Below, piece by piece: positions 9,081-17,797 of a stretch of 64,000 bases of DNA. The stretch is taken from positions 1 through 64,000 of the forward strand of contig JALOPW010000005.1 in the NCBI GenBank assembly GCA_025453675.1, in the 5' to 3' direction. The translations under genes were made by a program, and so were the position numbers. Position 1 is the first letter of the stretch; each line of letters starts with the position of its first letter. Under the pieces are notes generated by a model. It was not told the DNA's origin. It did not search any database and worked only from the letters and a program-made list of their open reading frames with translations. The stretch is from Methanolinea sp. (lineage in GTDB: Archaea; Halobacteriota; Methanomicrobia; Methanomicrobiales; Methanospirillaceae).

Positions 9081-10193
9081 ATGGCAGGCCTGGAAGAGCA
9101 GATAAAGGAGCTCGAGGACGAGCTGCAGAGAACAACCTACAACAAGGCTACTTCCAAGCATATCGGCCGGGTGAAGGCTAAGATCGCCAAGCTCAAGGAC
9201 GAGGCCGTGACCCGGGCAATGCGGGCCGGCGGAGGGGGGGAAGGCTACTCGGTGAAGAAGTCCGGGGACGCAACCGTGGTGCTGGTGGGGTTCCCCTCCA
9301 CGGGAAAGAGCACACTCTTAAACGCCCTGACCGGCACGAAGAGCGAGGTGGCCGCCTACGCGTTCACCACCCTCACCGTGGTCCCGGGGGCCCTGGAGCA
9401 CAAGGGGGCGAAGATCCAGATTCTCGATATCCCCGGCCTCATTGCAGGGGCGGCCATGGGAAAGGGCCGTGGCAAGGAGGTGATTGGGGTGGTGAGGGGA
9501 GCCGATATGATCGTGATCCTCGTCGACGTCTTCAACGCAAACCACGTGGAGGTGCTGATGAAGGAGCTCTACGATGCAGGGATCCGCATCAACCGGCCCC
9601 GGCCGGACATCACCATCAAGAAGACGGCGTACGGGGGGGTGAGGATGAACCATGTGGGCATACTTGATCTCGACATTGAGGAGGTCCGATCAATCCTCTC
9701 CGAGAATAAGATGATGAACGCCGACGTGCTGATCCGCGGGAACGCCACGCAGGACGATATCATCGATGCCGTGCTCGGCAGCCGCATGTACATACCAGCC
9801 TTCGTGGCGGTGAACAAGGTTGATTTGGTGGATGATGCGGCCAGGAAAGCTATTGAAGAGGATATTTTCGAGCGGTTCGGGAGCAAGCCCCTGCTCATCT
9901 CCGCTCATACCGGCTACCACATGGAGGAGGTGAAGGACGAGATCTACGACCGGTTGGGATTCATGCGGGTCTACCTCAAGCCCCAGAGCGAGGCAGCCGA
10001 CCTGGAGGAGCCGCTCATCATCCGGTCAGGGAGCACAGTGGAAGACGTGTGCCGGAAACTCCACCGGGAATTCGTGGACCGTTTCCGCTATGCCAGGGTG
10101 TGGGGGCACTCCGTGAAGCATCCCGGCCAGCGGGTTGGGCTCCCCCACCGGCTGAAGGAAGGGGACCTTCTCACCATCATTATCGAGCACTGA
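9081..10193 (+). CDS. DRG/Rbg-family GTPase with TGS domain
   Basis: A 370-aa GTP-binding protein of the DRG (developmentally regulated GTPase) branch of the OBG superfamily, expected to act on ribosomes. An N-terminal Lys/Glu coiled coil (residues 1-60) is followed by G1 GFPSTGKST (about 74-82), G3 DIPGL, G4 NKVD (about 249-252) and G5 SAHTG, and the C-terminal ~75 residues form a TGS domain ending in GDLLTIIIEH. Length and order of domains are normal. The ATG follows AGGAACAG. It is a single gene. Confidence 0.92.
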   Translation: MAGLEEQIKELEDELQRTTYNKATSKHIGRVKAKIAKLKDEAVTRAMRAGGGGEGYSVKKSGDATVVLVGFPSTGKSTLLNALTGTKSEVAAYAFTTLTVVPGALEHKGAKIQILDIPGLIAGAAMGKGRGKEVIGVVRGADMIVILVDVFNANHVEVLMKELYDAGIRINRPRPDITIKKTAYGGVRMNHVGILDLDIEEVRSILSENKMMNADVLIRGNATQDDIIDAVLGSRMYIPAFVAVNKVDLVDDAARKAIEEDIFERFGSKPLLISAHTGYHMEEVKDEIYDRLGFMRVYLKPQSEAADLEEPLIIRSGSTVEDVCRKLHREFVDRFRYARVWGHSVKHPGQRVGLPHRLKEGDLLTIIIEH

Positions 10194-10319
10194 AGTGTTC
10201 CGGGCGGGGATGATGCGTCCGGCTCTCATATCCTCATTTTTTTTAAAAACACGCAGTATATCTGGGTATTCCTTTCCGGAAAGGACGACCACGTTGCGTG
10301 CGGCTTCCCTGCAAGGGCC

Positions 10320-10835
10320 TTATCCCTTGAGAGAGTGGATGATCGCCGCTGCAAATTCCTTTGCCGCCACCGGCCCGTTCGCGGTGATGATTGTACCGTC
10401 TACTACCACGGGTTTTTCTGAGAGGTATGCACCCTCCTTGAGGATCTCCCTCTTGGACGCCGGGCTCAGATAACAGGCGGCGGTCTTCCCCTTCAGGATC
10501 CCTGCATGGGCCAGCACCACGGGGGAGAGGCAGATGGCCGCCACGATCTTCCGGTTCTTGTAGAAGTACTGCACCAGCTTGATGAGCATCTCGTTCTCCC
10601 AGAGATGGGTGGGAGAGCCGGATCCCCCGACGATCATGATCCCTGCATACTCCCCGGGGTCCACATCCTCGAGGGAGTGGGTGGCCATTGCCCGTGCGCC
10701 GAGCATCCCCTTGCACACCCCCTTACGGGTCGAGGCGATATCAAAGGAGATGCCTGCCTTCTCGAATGCCGCGACAGGGTCTGCCAGCTCCTCGTCCCTG
10801 AATTGGTCGGGGGGTATCACAACCAGGATCTTCAT
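10320..10835 (-). CDS. DJ-1/PfpI family protein
   Basis: A 171-aa protein of the class I glutamine amidotransferase-like PfpI/DJ-1 family. The nucleophile elbow is visible as AAICLSPVVLA with the conserved Cys (about residue 101), preceded by GIMIVGGSGSPTHLW. Members act as deglycases or peptidase-like stress proteins. The start MKILVVIPP fits the first beta strand; the track adds 11 non-conserved codons. The usual His after the Cys (CHG/CHGP) is replaced by Leu, so the catalytic set may differ from PfpI. Confidence 0.82.
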   Translation of the reverse strand: MKILVVIPPDQFRDEELADPVAAFEKAGISFDIASTRKGVCKGMLGARAMATHSLEDVDPGEYAGIMIVGGSGSPTHLWENEMLIKLVQYFYKNRKIVAAICLSPVVLAHAGILKGKTAACYLSPASKREILKEGAYLSEKPVVVDGTIITANGPVAAKEFAAAIIHSLKG

Positions 10836-10952
10836 ACAGGTAAAGGTTCCCTCATTGAAAATAAGCATATTCTTAGGGGTATTGTGAAGATCCTCTTGCA
10901 GGAGAAGACTGGAAGAGTGGAGATATAAAAAAAGGGCGGCCTTCCCGCCCGT

Positions 10953-12098
10953 TCAGTCATCACCTTCATTGAACTCCCTGGTTGTCCTCGCAGTGAAAAC
11001 CTCGCGGATTATCTCGAGGGGTGCATCCGTCTTCACCGCCGTTCCGCTGTAGTGGGCCCGGGCGGCAGTGTATCCCTCTGCTTCCAGGGATTTTATGAGA
11101 TTTTCAATAGGGGGAGGGGAGAGGCGGAAATGACGCGAGAGCTGGTGGTAATCATAGTGGAAAGAGATCCCGGGTTCCTGCCGGCAGGTGGCCACCAGCT
11201 GCTGGAGATCTTTTCCTCTCCCGAGCTGGAATTGCGGGAGTGCTCCCTCCATCCTCTCCAGGAGATCCATGTCCTGCAGTGACCCGGTCCACAGCGGCCC
11301 GATGGGCACAAGTCCGGCAGCACACTGGGGGCAGGTCATCGGTTCCGGCAACAACCCGGCCTCCTCCGACCGGAACAGGCATGAAGGGCACTGCATTACA
11401 TACCCCATCCGGGCCACGGACCGGTCAGCAGCCCCTGCCCCTCTTGAGAGGCGGGTGTGCACCCGCACGTAATGCTCCCGCGAGAAGCAGAAGAGCGGCT
11501 CGATGCCCCGGTCATACTTCACCGCCTCCCGGACCAGGAACCCGAGCAGTATCCGGAGTGCCGTCTCGGCATGGTACTCATTGTTCATGGCAGAGGCAAA
11601 GTAACGGCGTATCCCGGCTTTTTTATGGGCACCGCACAGGGGAGCGGTATCCGTGGCGGTGACAAAGAGGTACCTGCCGCTTCCCCGGATCCCTGAGTCC
11701 ATGAACGGTGCCGGGGACCCGAACGGATCGAGGTCAACGGCCTCGAAACACCTCCCCGAGAGGAGCACGTTGGTGTCCGAGTGCACCACCTCGATGGGAA
11801 GCCCGAGGAATTCGGCGTTTTTGCGTATGAGCGCAACAGCCCTGCTGTCACGGTCGTTGATGGTGACCGGGACACCGCACTCCGAGGCGATCCGGAGCCC
11901 GCGGATACCGGAGGCCCCCATGGCGTCAAGGTACTGCGCCGGAGAAAGAAGGGAGACCAGGACCACGGTGGCATCCCGTGAGAGCTCCATTCTCTGGTTG
12001 TAGAAGACCGGGGCAGAACCGGGAGGGAATGGGTGGGATGGGTCCTGTAACGGGATGAAAAACCGGGTATTTCCCTCTTTCGCCTCTAGATAATCCAT
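10953..12098 (-). CDS. trm1: tRNA (guanine26-N2)-dimethyltransferase Trm1
   Basis: The 381-aa product matches archaeal Trm1, which uses S-adenosylmethionine to make N2,N2-dimethylguanosine at position 26 of tRNAs. Visible features are VFYNQRMELSRD near the N terminus, the SAM-binding LDAMGASGIRGLRIASE, DLDPFGSPAPFMDS (catalytic DPFG), and a C-terminal zinc-binding CPSC...CPQC region. The length is normal. A TATA box lies 26-33 bp upstream of the ATG and no ribosome-binding site is present, so the transcript is probably leaderless. It is divergent from tRNA-Arg. Confidence 0.95.
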   Translation of the reverse strand: MDYLEAKEGNTRFFIPLQDPSHPFPPGSAPVFYNQRMELSRDATVVLVSLLSPAQYLDAMGASGIRGLRIASECGVPVTINDRDSRAVALIRKNAEFLGLPIEVVHSDTNVLLSGRCFEAVDLDPFGSPAPFMDSGIRGSGRYLFVTATDTAPLCGAHKKAGIRRYFASAMNNEYHAETALRILLGFLVREAVKYDRGIEPLFCFSREHYVRVHTRLSRGAGAADRSVARMGYVMQCPSCLFRSEEAGLLPEPMTCPQCAAGLVPIGPLWTGSLQDMDLLERMEGALPQFQLGRGKDLQQLVATCRQEPGISFHYDYHQLSRHFRLSPPPIENLIKSLEAEGYTAARAHYSGTAVKTDAPLEIIREVFTARTTREFNEGDD

Positions 12099-12110
12099 TG
12101 CCGGAGATGT

Positions 12111-12125
12111 GGCTGTTCGACAGCC
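12111..12125. promoter_or_regulatory. Palindrome at the trm1/tRNA-Arg divergent promoter
   Basis: ggctgttcgacagcc is a 6-bp inverted repeat with a 3-base spacer lying between the minus-strand TATA box (12124-12131) and the trm1 ATG, so it covers the predicted start of transcription. An operator role is possible but unproved. Confidence 0.35.
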
Positions 12126-12131
12126 TTATAC
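12124..12131 (-). promoter_or_regulatory. TATA box of trm1
   Basis: GGTATAAGG on the minus strand sits 26-33 bp before the trm1 ATG, the distance expected for a leaderless archaeal transcript. Confidence 0.5.
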
Positions 12132-12157
12132 CTTCTTCTTTATAATGTGTATAGGCA

Positions 12158-12232
12158 GGGCGTGTGGCCTAGTCAGGACAGGGCGGCAGCCTCCTAAGCT
12201 GTAGGTCGGGGGTTCAAATCCCCCCACGCCCG
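12158..12232 (+). tRNA. tRNA-Arg (anticodon CCT)
   Basis: A cloverleaf is clear: acceptor GGGCGTG pairing with CACGCCC, anticodon stem GCAGC/GCTGT with loop CTCCTAA (anticodon CCT, reads AGG), and T arm with GTTCAAATC. The discriminator is G, no CCA is encoded and there is no intron. It lies between the divergent trm1 gene and the ubiA-family gene. Confidence 0.95.
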
Positions 12233-12325
12233 TGAAATATCCCTGTTCTTCCCGGGCATTCTGGAAGAGATAGCTATTTTCAGCTGCTGGTGCACTTAGA
12301 AGGAAGTGTGAAGGAGGAAGGAGAC

Positions 12326-13168
12326 ATGTTCCCCGTTTCCCCATATGTGCGGGTGATCCGACCCCTCAACGCCCTGGTTGCCGGGTGTGCCGCACTCATC
12401 GGCTACCTGATGGCAACCGGCACTGTGGTCCCCGGCGTGGGGCTCCTCTTCCTGGTCGTATTCCTGGTCACCGGCGCAGGAAACGCCATCAACGACTATT
12501 TTGACGTGGAGATCGACCGCATCAACCGTCCGGACCGCCCCATCCCCTCGGGGGCCATCCGGGCCAGGGCAGTGATGCTCTATGCCGCGTTCCTCTTCCT
12601 GGCCGGGATCGCGCTCTCCCTCTTTACCAATCCGTACTGCATGGTGATTGCGATTGCAAATTCCCTCCTCCTCATCTGGTACGCTGCCACCCTGAAGAGG
12701 ACCCCCGGTGCCGGAAATGTGGCTATCTCGTACCTCACGGCTTCTATCTTCCTCTTCGGTGGTGCGTATGCCGGCCCGGAGAGGCTGGTGCTGGTCGCAC
12801 CGGTTGCCCTGATCACCTTCTTTGCCATGCTCGCGAGGGAACTCTGGAAGGATGCAGAGGATGTGGAGGGGGATCTCGCCCACGGCGCAGACACCCTCCC
12901 CATCCGCATGGGGGTCTACCCCGCCATATGCCTCGGGTTCGTGTTCCTTGTCGGTGCGGTCATCGCAAGCCTGATCCCGGTCCTGTGGTGGGGGTGGTAT
13001 TACCTGGCAGGGATCGTTCTCGTGGACCTGCTCATCCTCTGGGTGGGATTCACAGTCCTCCCCTGCAGGACGGCAACCTGCCTGAAAGGAACGCGGGCCA
13101 CTACCCTGGTGAAGTATGCCATGTTTGCCTCACTGGTGGTATTTTTTACATCTGCAATCCTGCTATGA
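12326..13168 (+). CDS. Digeranylgeranylglyceryl phosphate synthase (UbiA family)
   Basis: This 280-aa integral membrane prenyltransferase of the UbiA family attaches the second geranylgeranyl chain to geranylgeranylglyceryl phosphate in archaeal ether-lipid synthesis. The first Asp-rich motif is NDYFDVEIDRINRPDRP (about residues 57-73) and the second region reads LARELWKDAEDVEGD; eight or so hydrophobic helices follow. The start at 12326 has a strong AAGGAGGAAGGAG upstream; the longer track ORF includes that site. The family is certain, the exact substrate very likely given the archaeal context. Confidence 0.9.
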   Translation: MFPVSPYVRVIRPLNALVAGCAALIGYLMATGTVVPGVGLLFLVVFLVTGAGNAINDYFDVEIDRINRPDRPIPSGAIRARAVMLYAAFLFLAGIALSLFTNPYCMVIAIANSLLLIWYAATLKRTPGAGNVAISYLTASIFLFGGAYAGPERLVLVAPVALITFFAMLARELWKDAEDVEGDLAHGADTLPIRMGVYPAICLGFVFLVGAVIASLIPVLWWGWYYLAGIVLVDLLILWVGFTVLPCRTATCLKGTRATTLVKYAMFASLVVFFTSAILL

Positions 13169-13230
13169 AATGCCTGTGAAATGGGAAAAACCAAGAATAT
13201 CTCTCAAGGAAAAAAGCATCCAGAATGAAA

Positions 13231-13453
13231 ATGCCGGAGGCATCCCCCTAAAAAAAAACCACATGATTCTCATCGAGACACATGCATACAGAATGAAAAT
13301 CACGGATGCGATTTTCATAGTAACACACTATGAACTCCTTTCAGGATTTCGAACATAAATTATGAAAATGGCGAAGCCATTTTGGCATGAAAACCGCATC
13401 CGCGGTTTTTATCACGGGGGGCATGTGACCCGACAGTCTCATGTGCGTTTCAT
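13231..13453. repeat. Intergenic hairpin repeat, copy 1 (longest)
   Basis: Four hairpins follow one another, most beginning gaATGAAAA: H0 (13231-13243, ATGCC gga GGCAT), H1 (13293-13318, ATGAAAATC...GATTTTCAT), H2 (13362-13383, AAAATGGC gaa GCCATTTT) and H3 (13387-13412, ATGAAAACCGC atcc GCGGTTTTtAT), then a conserved ~41-bp tail (cacggggggcatgtgac... to gcgtttcat). Between H1 and H2 is a 43-bp spacer S (cactatgaactcctttcagg inside). The element lies between convergent genes (ubiA-family and DUF116). H3 plus tail recur at 17866-17931 and 45150-45216; H2 plus S recur inverted at 17798-17865. No coding capacity is seen. Confidence 0.85.
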
Positions 13454-13477
13454 TAAAAAAAGGTATTCACGGACGAT

Positions 13478-14179
13478 TCAGAGATGCAGTTCTTTTATCT
13501 CGGCAGGAATATCGCCTGGTGCCACTCCGAGGATTGCGACCTCCATCACCTGGTCCCAGTTCACGATGGTCTCGACGCACCCGTCCTTGAGAGTCACCAC
13601 CCCCATGGAGACGAGACCGATCTTGTCGGACATCTCCAGACCTTCCTTCACCTCGGAGAGGCAGCCGATCCCGAGGATTGCCCGGGGATGGTACTTCTTC
13701 ACCATCCGCTTGATGAACGAGGAACCGGGGACGATGAATACCCGGTAACCCATCTTCTCCAGGACCTTCCTCCAGAATCCCACAGTGCATTCCCCGCAGC
13801 TCCTGCACTTCAGCCCCTCGGGAGTGAGGTGGGCCGGGCACCGGGATGACCGGAGGCACTGGGGGAGGAACACCGCCCTATCAGAGACAGGGATCTCGGA
13901 GAAGCTCTTCTTGTTCATGGTATTGTGCAGGTTGATGAAGAACGTCAGGACCTCGCTGTCCTCCAGCCCGAAGAGACGGAACAGTGCCTTGGCGAGCCCT
14001 TCCACGAGCACCATGCCCGCCTTCAGGAAACGGGGGAAGTAGAGCCTGCCCGTGCTGATAGAGTAGATGGAGAGGCCAACGAGTATGAGTGAAAAGAGAA
14101 AGATCCCGAAGACGACCACGATGGTGATCTCGCCGATCAGGAAGACAATGTTCTGCCACACTGCGGTATCAATCTGCAC
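13478..14179 (-). CDS. DUF116 protein with membrane anchor and Cys cluster
   Basis: This 233-aa protein fits the DUF116 family of methanogens and other anaerobes. Two hydrophobic helices occupy residues about 10-45, followed by a cytoplasmic domain with cysteines in SSRCPAHLTPEG and KCRSCGECTVG, which could bind a metal or Fe-S cluster, and later GIGCLSEV. The function is not known. It starts 14 bp after mtnA, as the last gene of a four-gene minus-strand cluster with gamma-carbonic anhydrase, an HdrA-like protein and MtnA. Confidence 0.8.
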   Translation of the reverse strand: MQIDTAVWQNIVFLIGEITIVVVFGIFLFSLILVGLSIYSISTGRLYFPRFLKAGMVLVEGLAKALFRLFGLEDSEVLTFFINLHNTMNKKSFSEIPVSDRAVFLPQCLRSSRCPAHLTPEGLKCRSCGECTVGFWRKVLEKMGYRVFIVPGSSFIKRMVKKYHPRAILGIGCLSEVKEGLEMSDKIGLVSMGVVTLKDGCVETIVNWDQVMEVAILGVAPGDIPAEIKELHL

Positions 14180-14193
14180 AGTTCCGAATCTCC

Positions 14194-15243
14194 TTACCTC
14201 TTTTGGTCTTTCCGGCCGGCTTCTATCATTTTCCAGTCGATCGGTGGGGTCAGGATCCCGATATCGGTGACAAAGGCCGTAACCAGGTCGTGGGGGGTGA
14301 TATCAAAGGCATAATTCTTCACACCGACCCCTTCAGGGACCATGGCCGCCCTGCCGCAGGATGCCACCTCTTCCCTCCCCCGCTCCTCGACAATGACCTC
14401 CCGTGCAGAACGGCCGGGGTCGAACGTGGAGAGCGGGGCTGCCACGTAGAAAGGCACGTCGTGGTGGCGGGCAGTGATTGCATGCATGTAGGTCCCAATC
14501 TTGTTGAATACCGCGTCAGGGGTGATCCGGTCCGCACCCACGATGACCAGGTCGATATCACCCCTCTTCATGAGGAAGGCAGCGGAAGAGTCCGGGATCA
14601 CGGTCACGGGGATCCCATCTCTCTGCAGTTCCCATGCCGTGAGCCGGGCTCCCTGAAGGAGGGGACGGGTCTCGCAGGCGATCACCTCCACCTCCTTTCC
14701 CCCTTCAACTGCAGAGCGGACCACGCCGAGTGCGGTCCCCCACTCGCTGCATGCCAGTGCCCCCGCGTTGCAGTGGGTGAGCACCGTGCAGTGTTCCCCA
14801 AGGAGGGTGGCCCCGGCCTTCCCCAGAGTATGGCAAGCCCTGGCATCAGCGGCGGCAACCCCTTGGGCGGACTCCAGGGCTTTGGTTCTTGCTTCGTGGA
14901 TGGAGTGGGCGTCCTCGACTGCCCTCATCACCTGTTCCACCCCCCACGAGAGATTCACCGCGGTGGGCCTGGCGTTCATAATCCGCCCTGCCTCGGATCG
15001 GAGGGCCCTCATGAAGCGGGAATGCTCCTTCTCCCGAATCGTCCTGGTGGCGAGCACCACCCCATAGGCCCCGGCTACCCCAAGGGCCGGGGCTCCCCGG
15101 ATCTCCAGGCGCGCAATCGCGGTGATCAGGCGGTCCACGGTCCGGCAGCGGACCAGGCGGAAGATTCCCGGAAGGCGGGTCTGGTCAATAAGGGTGACGC
15201 ACCCCGCTTCAGCATCCAGGGATATGGTCTCTACCACTCTCAT
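14194..15243 (-). CDS. mtnA: S-methyl-5-thioribose-1-phosphate isomerase (MtnA)
   Basis: A 349-aa member of the aIF2B/MtnA family. The MtnA-type signatures are GAPALGVAGAYGVVLA, the catalytic Cys in THCNAGALACSEWGTALG, and the catalytic Asp in VIVGADRITPDAVFNKIGT. It isomerises aldose-phosphate rings such as methylthioribose 1-phosphate (or deoxyribose/ribose 1-phosphates) to ketoses in nucleoside and methionine salvage. The length is typical. Its ATG overlaps the stop of the HdrA-like gene by 4 bp, indicating coupling. Confidence 0.9.
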   Translation of the reverse strand: MRVVETISLDAEAGCVTLIDQTRLPGIFRLVRCRTVDRLITAIARLEIRGAPALGVAGAYGVVLATRTIREKEHSRFMRALRSEAGRIMNARPTAVNLSWGVEQVMRAVEDAHSIHEARTKALESAQGVAAADARACHTLGKAGATLLGEHCTVLTHCNAGALACSEWGTALGVVRSAVEGGKEVEVIACETRPLLQGARLTAWELQRDGIPVTVIPDSSAAFLMKRGDIDLVIVGADRITPDAVFNKIGTYMHAITARHHDVPFYVAAPLSTFDPGRSAREVIVEERGREEVASCGRAAMVPEGVGVKNYAFDITPHDLVTAFVTDIGILTPPIDWKMIEAGRKDQKR

Positions 15244-16523
15244 TCTGCAGATCCTTCCCTGGTGGCATCGATAAAGGCGCGCATGGCCGCCGCCCCGGCA
15301 TGCGCGACACAGTCAGGGATATCCCGGGGCTGGGTCGCGGTCCCTGCCAGGTAGATCCCCGGTTTTATGGTGGCCACAGTCTCGATCTTGTCATCCAGTG
15401 GCTTGAAAAATCCAGTGGACTCCCTGGGAAGGTCAAAGAGGGCGGCGATATCCTCTGCCTCTGCAGGGGGCTGGAGGCCCACCGAGAGGACCACCAGTTC
15501 AGGTACGAGTTCCACCATCTTTCCGTTCTCCGTGTTCTCCACCCTGATTATCAACTGCTTCCCGCTTGTTAGGACCTCCCCTGGTATGCCTCGCACGAAC
15601 CTGACCCCGGCATCCACGGCCCGCTGGTAATATTCCTCGTAGCCCTTGCCGTAGGCCCTGATATCCATATAGAGGATGGTCACCTCGCATTCAGGGTACT
15701 TCTCCCGCAGAAGCATGGCATTTTTTATGGCATACATGCAGCAGACGCCGGAGCAGTAAGGCCTGTCCGCCTGCATGTCCCTTGAGCCCACGCATTGTAC
15801 GAAGACGACCGATTTGGGGGTCTGCCCGGTCGAGAGCCGGAGTATCTTCCCCCCGGTCGGGCCGCTGGCATTCATCATCCGCTCGAACTCGAGGCTTGTA
15901 ATGACGTCAGGGAAACGGAGGTACTGGAACTGCTCCTTTTTCCTCGCGTCGAAGACATCGTACCCGCAGGCGATAATCACGCTCACCGCCTCGACAGCGA
16001 ATTGCTGCTCTGTATCCTCTTTCCGGATAGCCTCACGGCCGCAGACGTCATAGCAGAGGCCGCATTCGATGCAATGGTCAGGGTCCTTGATCACGATATC
16101 AGGGACCGCCTGCTGGTGGGGCTTGTAGATGGCTTTCCTGACCCCGAGGCCGGCGTCGAACCGGTTGTAGACCTCCACAGGGCAGACAGCGATACAGTCC
16201 CCGCACCCGTTGCAGCGTTCCTCATCGATGTAGCGGGGCATTTTGGTGACGGTAACCCGGAAATGGCCGGGTCCGCCGGAGATGCCGCTCACACGTGCAC
16301 AGGTATGGATATGGATACGGGGGTGACGGGATACATCCATCATCTTCGGGGAGAGGATGCACATCGAGCAGTCGTTCGTCGGGAAGGTCTTGTCAAGCAT
16401 CGCCATGTGGCCGCCGATGGAGGGCTCCTTCTCGATGAGATGGACATCGATGCCGTGGTTCGCAAGGTCGAGGGCTGCCTGGATACCGGTGACTCCTGCC
16501 CCGATGATCACCACGTCAGGCAT
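15240..16523 (-). CDS. Short HdrA-like iron-sulfur flavoprotein
   Basis: The 427-aa product is related to heterodisulfide reductase subunit A. It begins at once with an FAD-binding Rossmann motif, VVIIGAGVTGIQAALDLANHG, then has FPTNDCSMCILSPKMM, two ferredoxin motifs CNGCGDCIAVCPVEV and CIECGLCYDVCGREA, the HdrA-type SRDMQADRPYCSGVCCMYAIKNAM, and a closing GIYLAGTATQPRDIPDCVAHAGAAA. Classical HdrA is about 650 aa with extra N- and C-terminal Fe-S parts; both are missing. No hdrB or hdrC is adjacent. The start MPDVVIIG is preferred over the longer track ORF and overlaps the upstream gene by 8 bp. It probably transfers electrons between a flavin and Fe-S partners, which are not identified here. 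Confidence 0.85.
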   Translation of the reverse strand: MPDVVIIGAGVTGIQAALDLANHGIDVHLIEKEPSIGGHMAMLDKTFPTNDCSMCILSPKMMDVSRHPRIHIHTCARVSGISGGPGHFRVTVTKMPRYIDEERCNGCGDCIAVCPVEVYNRFDAGLGVRKAIYKPHQQAVPDIVIKDPDHCIECGLCYDVCGREAIRKEDTEQQFAVEAVSVIIACGYDVFDARKKEQFQYLRFPDVITSLEFERMMNASGPTGGKILRLSTGQTPKSVVFVQCVGSRDMQADRPYCSGVCCMYAIKNAMLLREKYPECEVTILYMDIRAYGKGYEEYYQRAVDAGVRFVRGIPGEVLTSGKQLIIRVENTENGKMVELVPELVVLSVGLQPPAEAEDIAALFDLPRESTGFFKPLDDKIETVATIKPGIYLAGTATQPRDIPDCVAHAGAAAMRAFIDATREGSAE

Positions 16524-17007
16524 GCAGGTAGCTCCCGGCCAGGTCCCAGTAGTTCCTGGCGTTCTGCATGATATGCTGCCTCTGCGCATCCGTCACCTGC
16601 TTGATGACCTTTCCGGGGACCCCCACGACCACGGATCCCGGGGGTACCACGGTGCCCTCGGTGACCACCGAGCCGGCTCCGATGAGGCATTCTTCGCCCA
16701 CCATCGCGCCGTTGAGCACGATAGCCCCCATCCCTACCAGGACCCGATCAGAGATGGTGCACCCATGCAGGATGGCCCCGTGGCCTATGGATACCTCGTT
16801 TCCAATGAGTGCAGGGAACCCCTTGCTGGTGTGGATCACCGCGTTGTCCTGCACATTGGACCGGTCTGCAATAACGATACGATCTTTGTCTGCACGGACC
16901 ACCGCTCCGAACCAGATGCTCACTTCGGACCCTATCTCCACGTCCCCGAGCACTGTTGCATTCTCTGCGATAAAGGTCTGTGCCGTGCGCGTGCGACCAA
17001 CAGCCAT
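16516..17007 (-). CDS. Gamma-class carbonic anhydrase family protein
   Basis: A 163-aa left-handed beta-helix protein with hexapeptide repeats, e.g. VLGDVEIGSEVSIWFGAVVRAD. Zinc-site histidines are visible in NAVIHTSKG and GHGAILHGC, consistent with three His ligands. It belongs to the CamH/YrdA-like branch without the long acidic loop of Cam. Some members hydrate CO2, others have no measured activity. It is the first gene of the minus-strand cluster leading into the HdrA-like gene (8-bp overlap) and shares a 30-bp divergent promoter region with PPAT. Confidence 0.88.
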   Translation of the reverse strand: MAVGRTRTAQTFIAENATVLGDVEIGSEVSIWFGAVVRADKDRIVIADRSNVQDNAVIHTSKGFPALIGNEVSIGHGAILHGCTISDRVLVGMGAIVLNGAMVGEECLIGAGSVVTEGTVVPPGSVVVGVPGKVIKQVTDAQRQHIMQNARNYWDLAGSYLHA

Positions 17008-17037
17008 AATAGCATTAAAAATTCAATATCAGGCACC

Positions 17038-17496
17038 ATGAAGGTTATGGTCGGGGGAACGTTTGATCCCCTCCACGATGGCCATAAACGGCTGATTACC
17101 CGTTCATTTGAACTGGCGGGTGGAGACGGAACGGTGATCCTCGGCCTGACCACCGATCTCTTCGCATCACAAAAAAGCCACCCGGTGCGTCCTTTCAACG
17201 AGAGGAGGGACTCGCTTGAGAGATTTATCCAGCAGAACCGCTTTGCGGCCACCTGGGTAATCGAGCCGCTGAATGACCGTTTTGGCTCGGCACTGGACGA
17301 GGAGTTCGATGCCCTGGTGGTGAGCGAGGAGACCCTTCCCATCGCCAGGGACATCAATGTGCTCCGGCGTGAGCGGGGCCACCCGAAAGTGGACATCCAC
17401 CAGATCACCTGCGTCCTGGCTGAGGATGGCAGATGGATATCCAGCACCAGGATCTACCGTGGCGAGATCGACGATCACGGAAAGCTCCTTTCGTGA
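17038..17496 (+). CDS. coaD: Archaeal phosphopantetheine adenylyltransferase
   Basis: The 152-aa product starts MKVMVGGTFDPLHDGHKRLI, the nucleotidyltransferase GxFDxxHxGH motif that binds ATP, and ends with the ISSTRI element. It converts 4'-phosphopantetheine to dephospho-CoA in coenzyme A synthesis. The length fits the archaeal PPAT group. The track ORF begins far upstream (16357), but that part is antisense to the gamma-carbonic anhydrase gene and is not coding. Confidence 0.92.
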   Translation: MKVMVGGTFDPLHDGHKRLITRSFELAGGDGTVILGLTTDLFASQKSHPVRPFNERRDSLERFIQQNRFAATWVIEPLNDRFGSALDEEFDALVVSEETLPIARDINVLRRERGHPKVDIHQITCVLAEDGRWISSTRIYRGEIDDHGKLLS

Positions 17497-17797
17497 ACGG
17501 GATGAAAGACCCGGGATGTGGGCCATGGATTGAACCGCGGGCATCATATCAATATATACGCGGTGATGCAGGAGAATGGATCCGGTACTCACAGCATCTC
17601 TTTTTCATTCTCGTTGCGTTCGGTCTTCTTTCCATGTGCCTGTGTATTCCGGTCCGAAACTCTGTATCTCCCCGAATACGGACATTCTCATATCCTCAAG
17701 GTCACCCTGGCATGATGGTTGAACCGATGGTATCATGCACATTCATATCAGGGAACACCCCACCAGGAGAGTGATACTCTCAACATCATTTTTTCGA

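Noticed and set aside
13231-13453. CRISPR array
   Set aside because: The repeated units are hairpins of unequal length and spacing, not direct repeats with uniform unique spacers, and no cas genes are present.
16357-17037. Long plus-strand reading frame ahead of the PPAT gene
   Set aside because: It is antisense to the gamma-carbonic anhydrase and HdrA-like genes; only the part from the ATG at 17038 matches a protein family.
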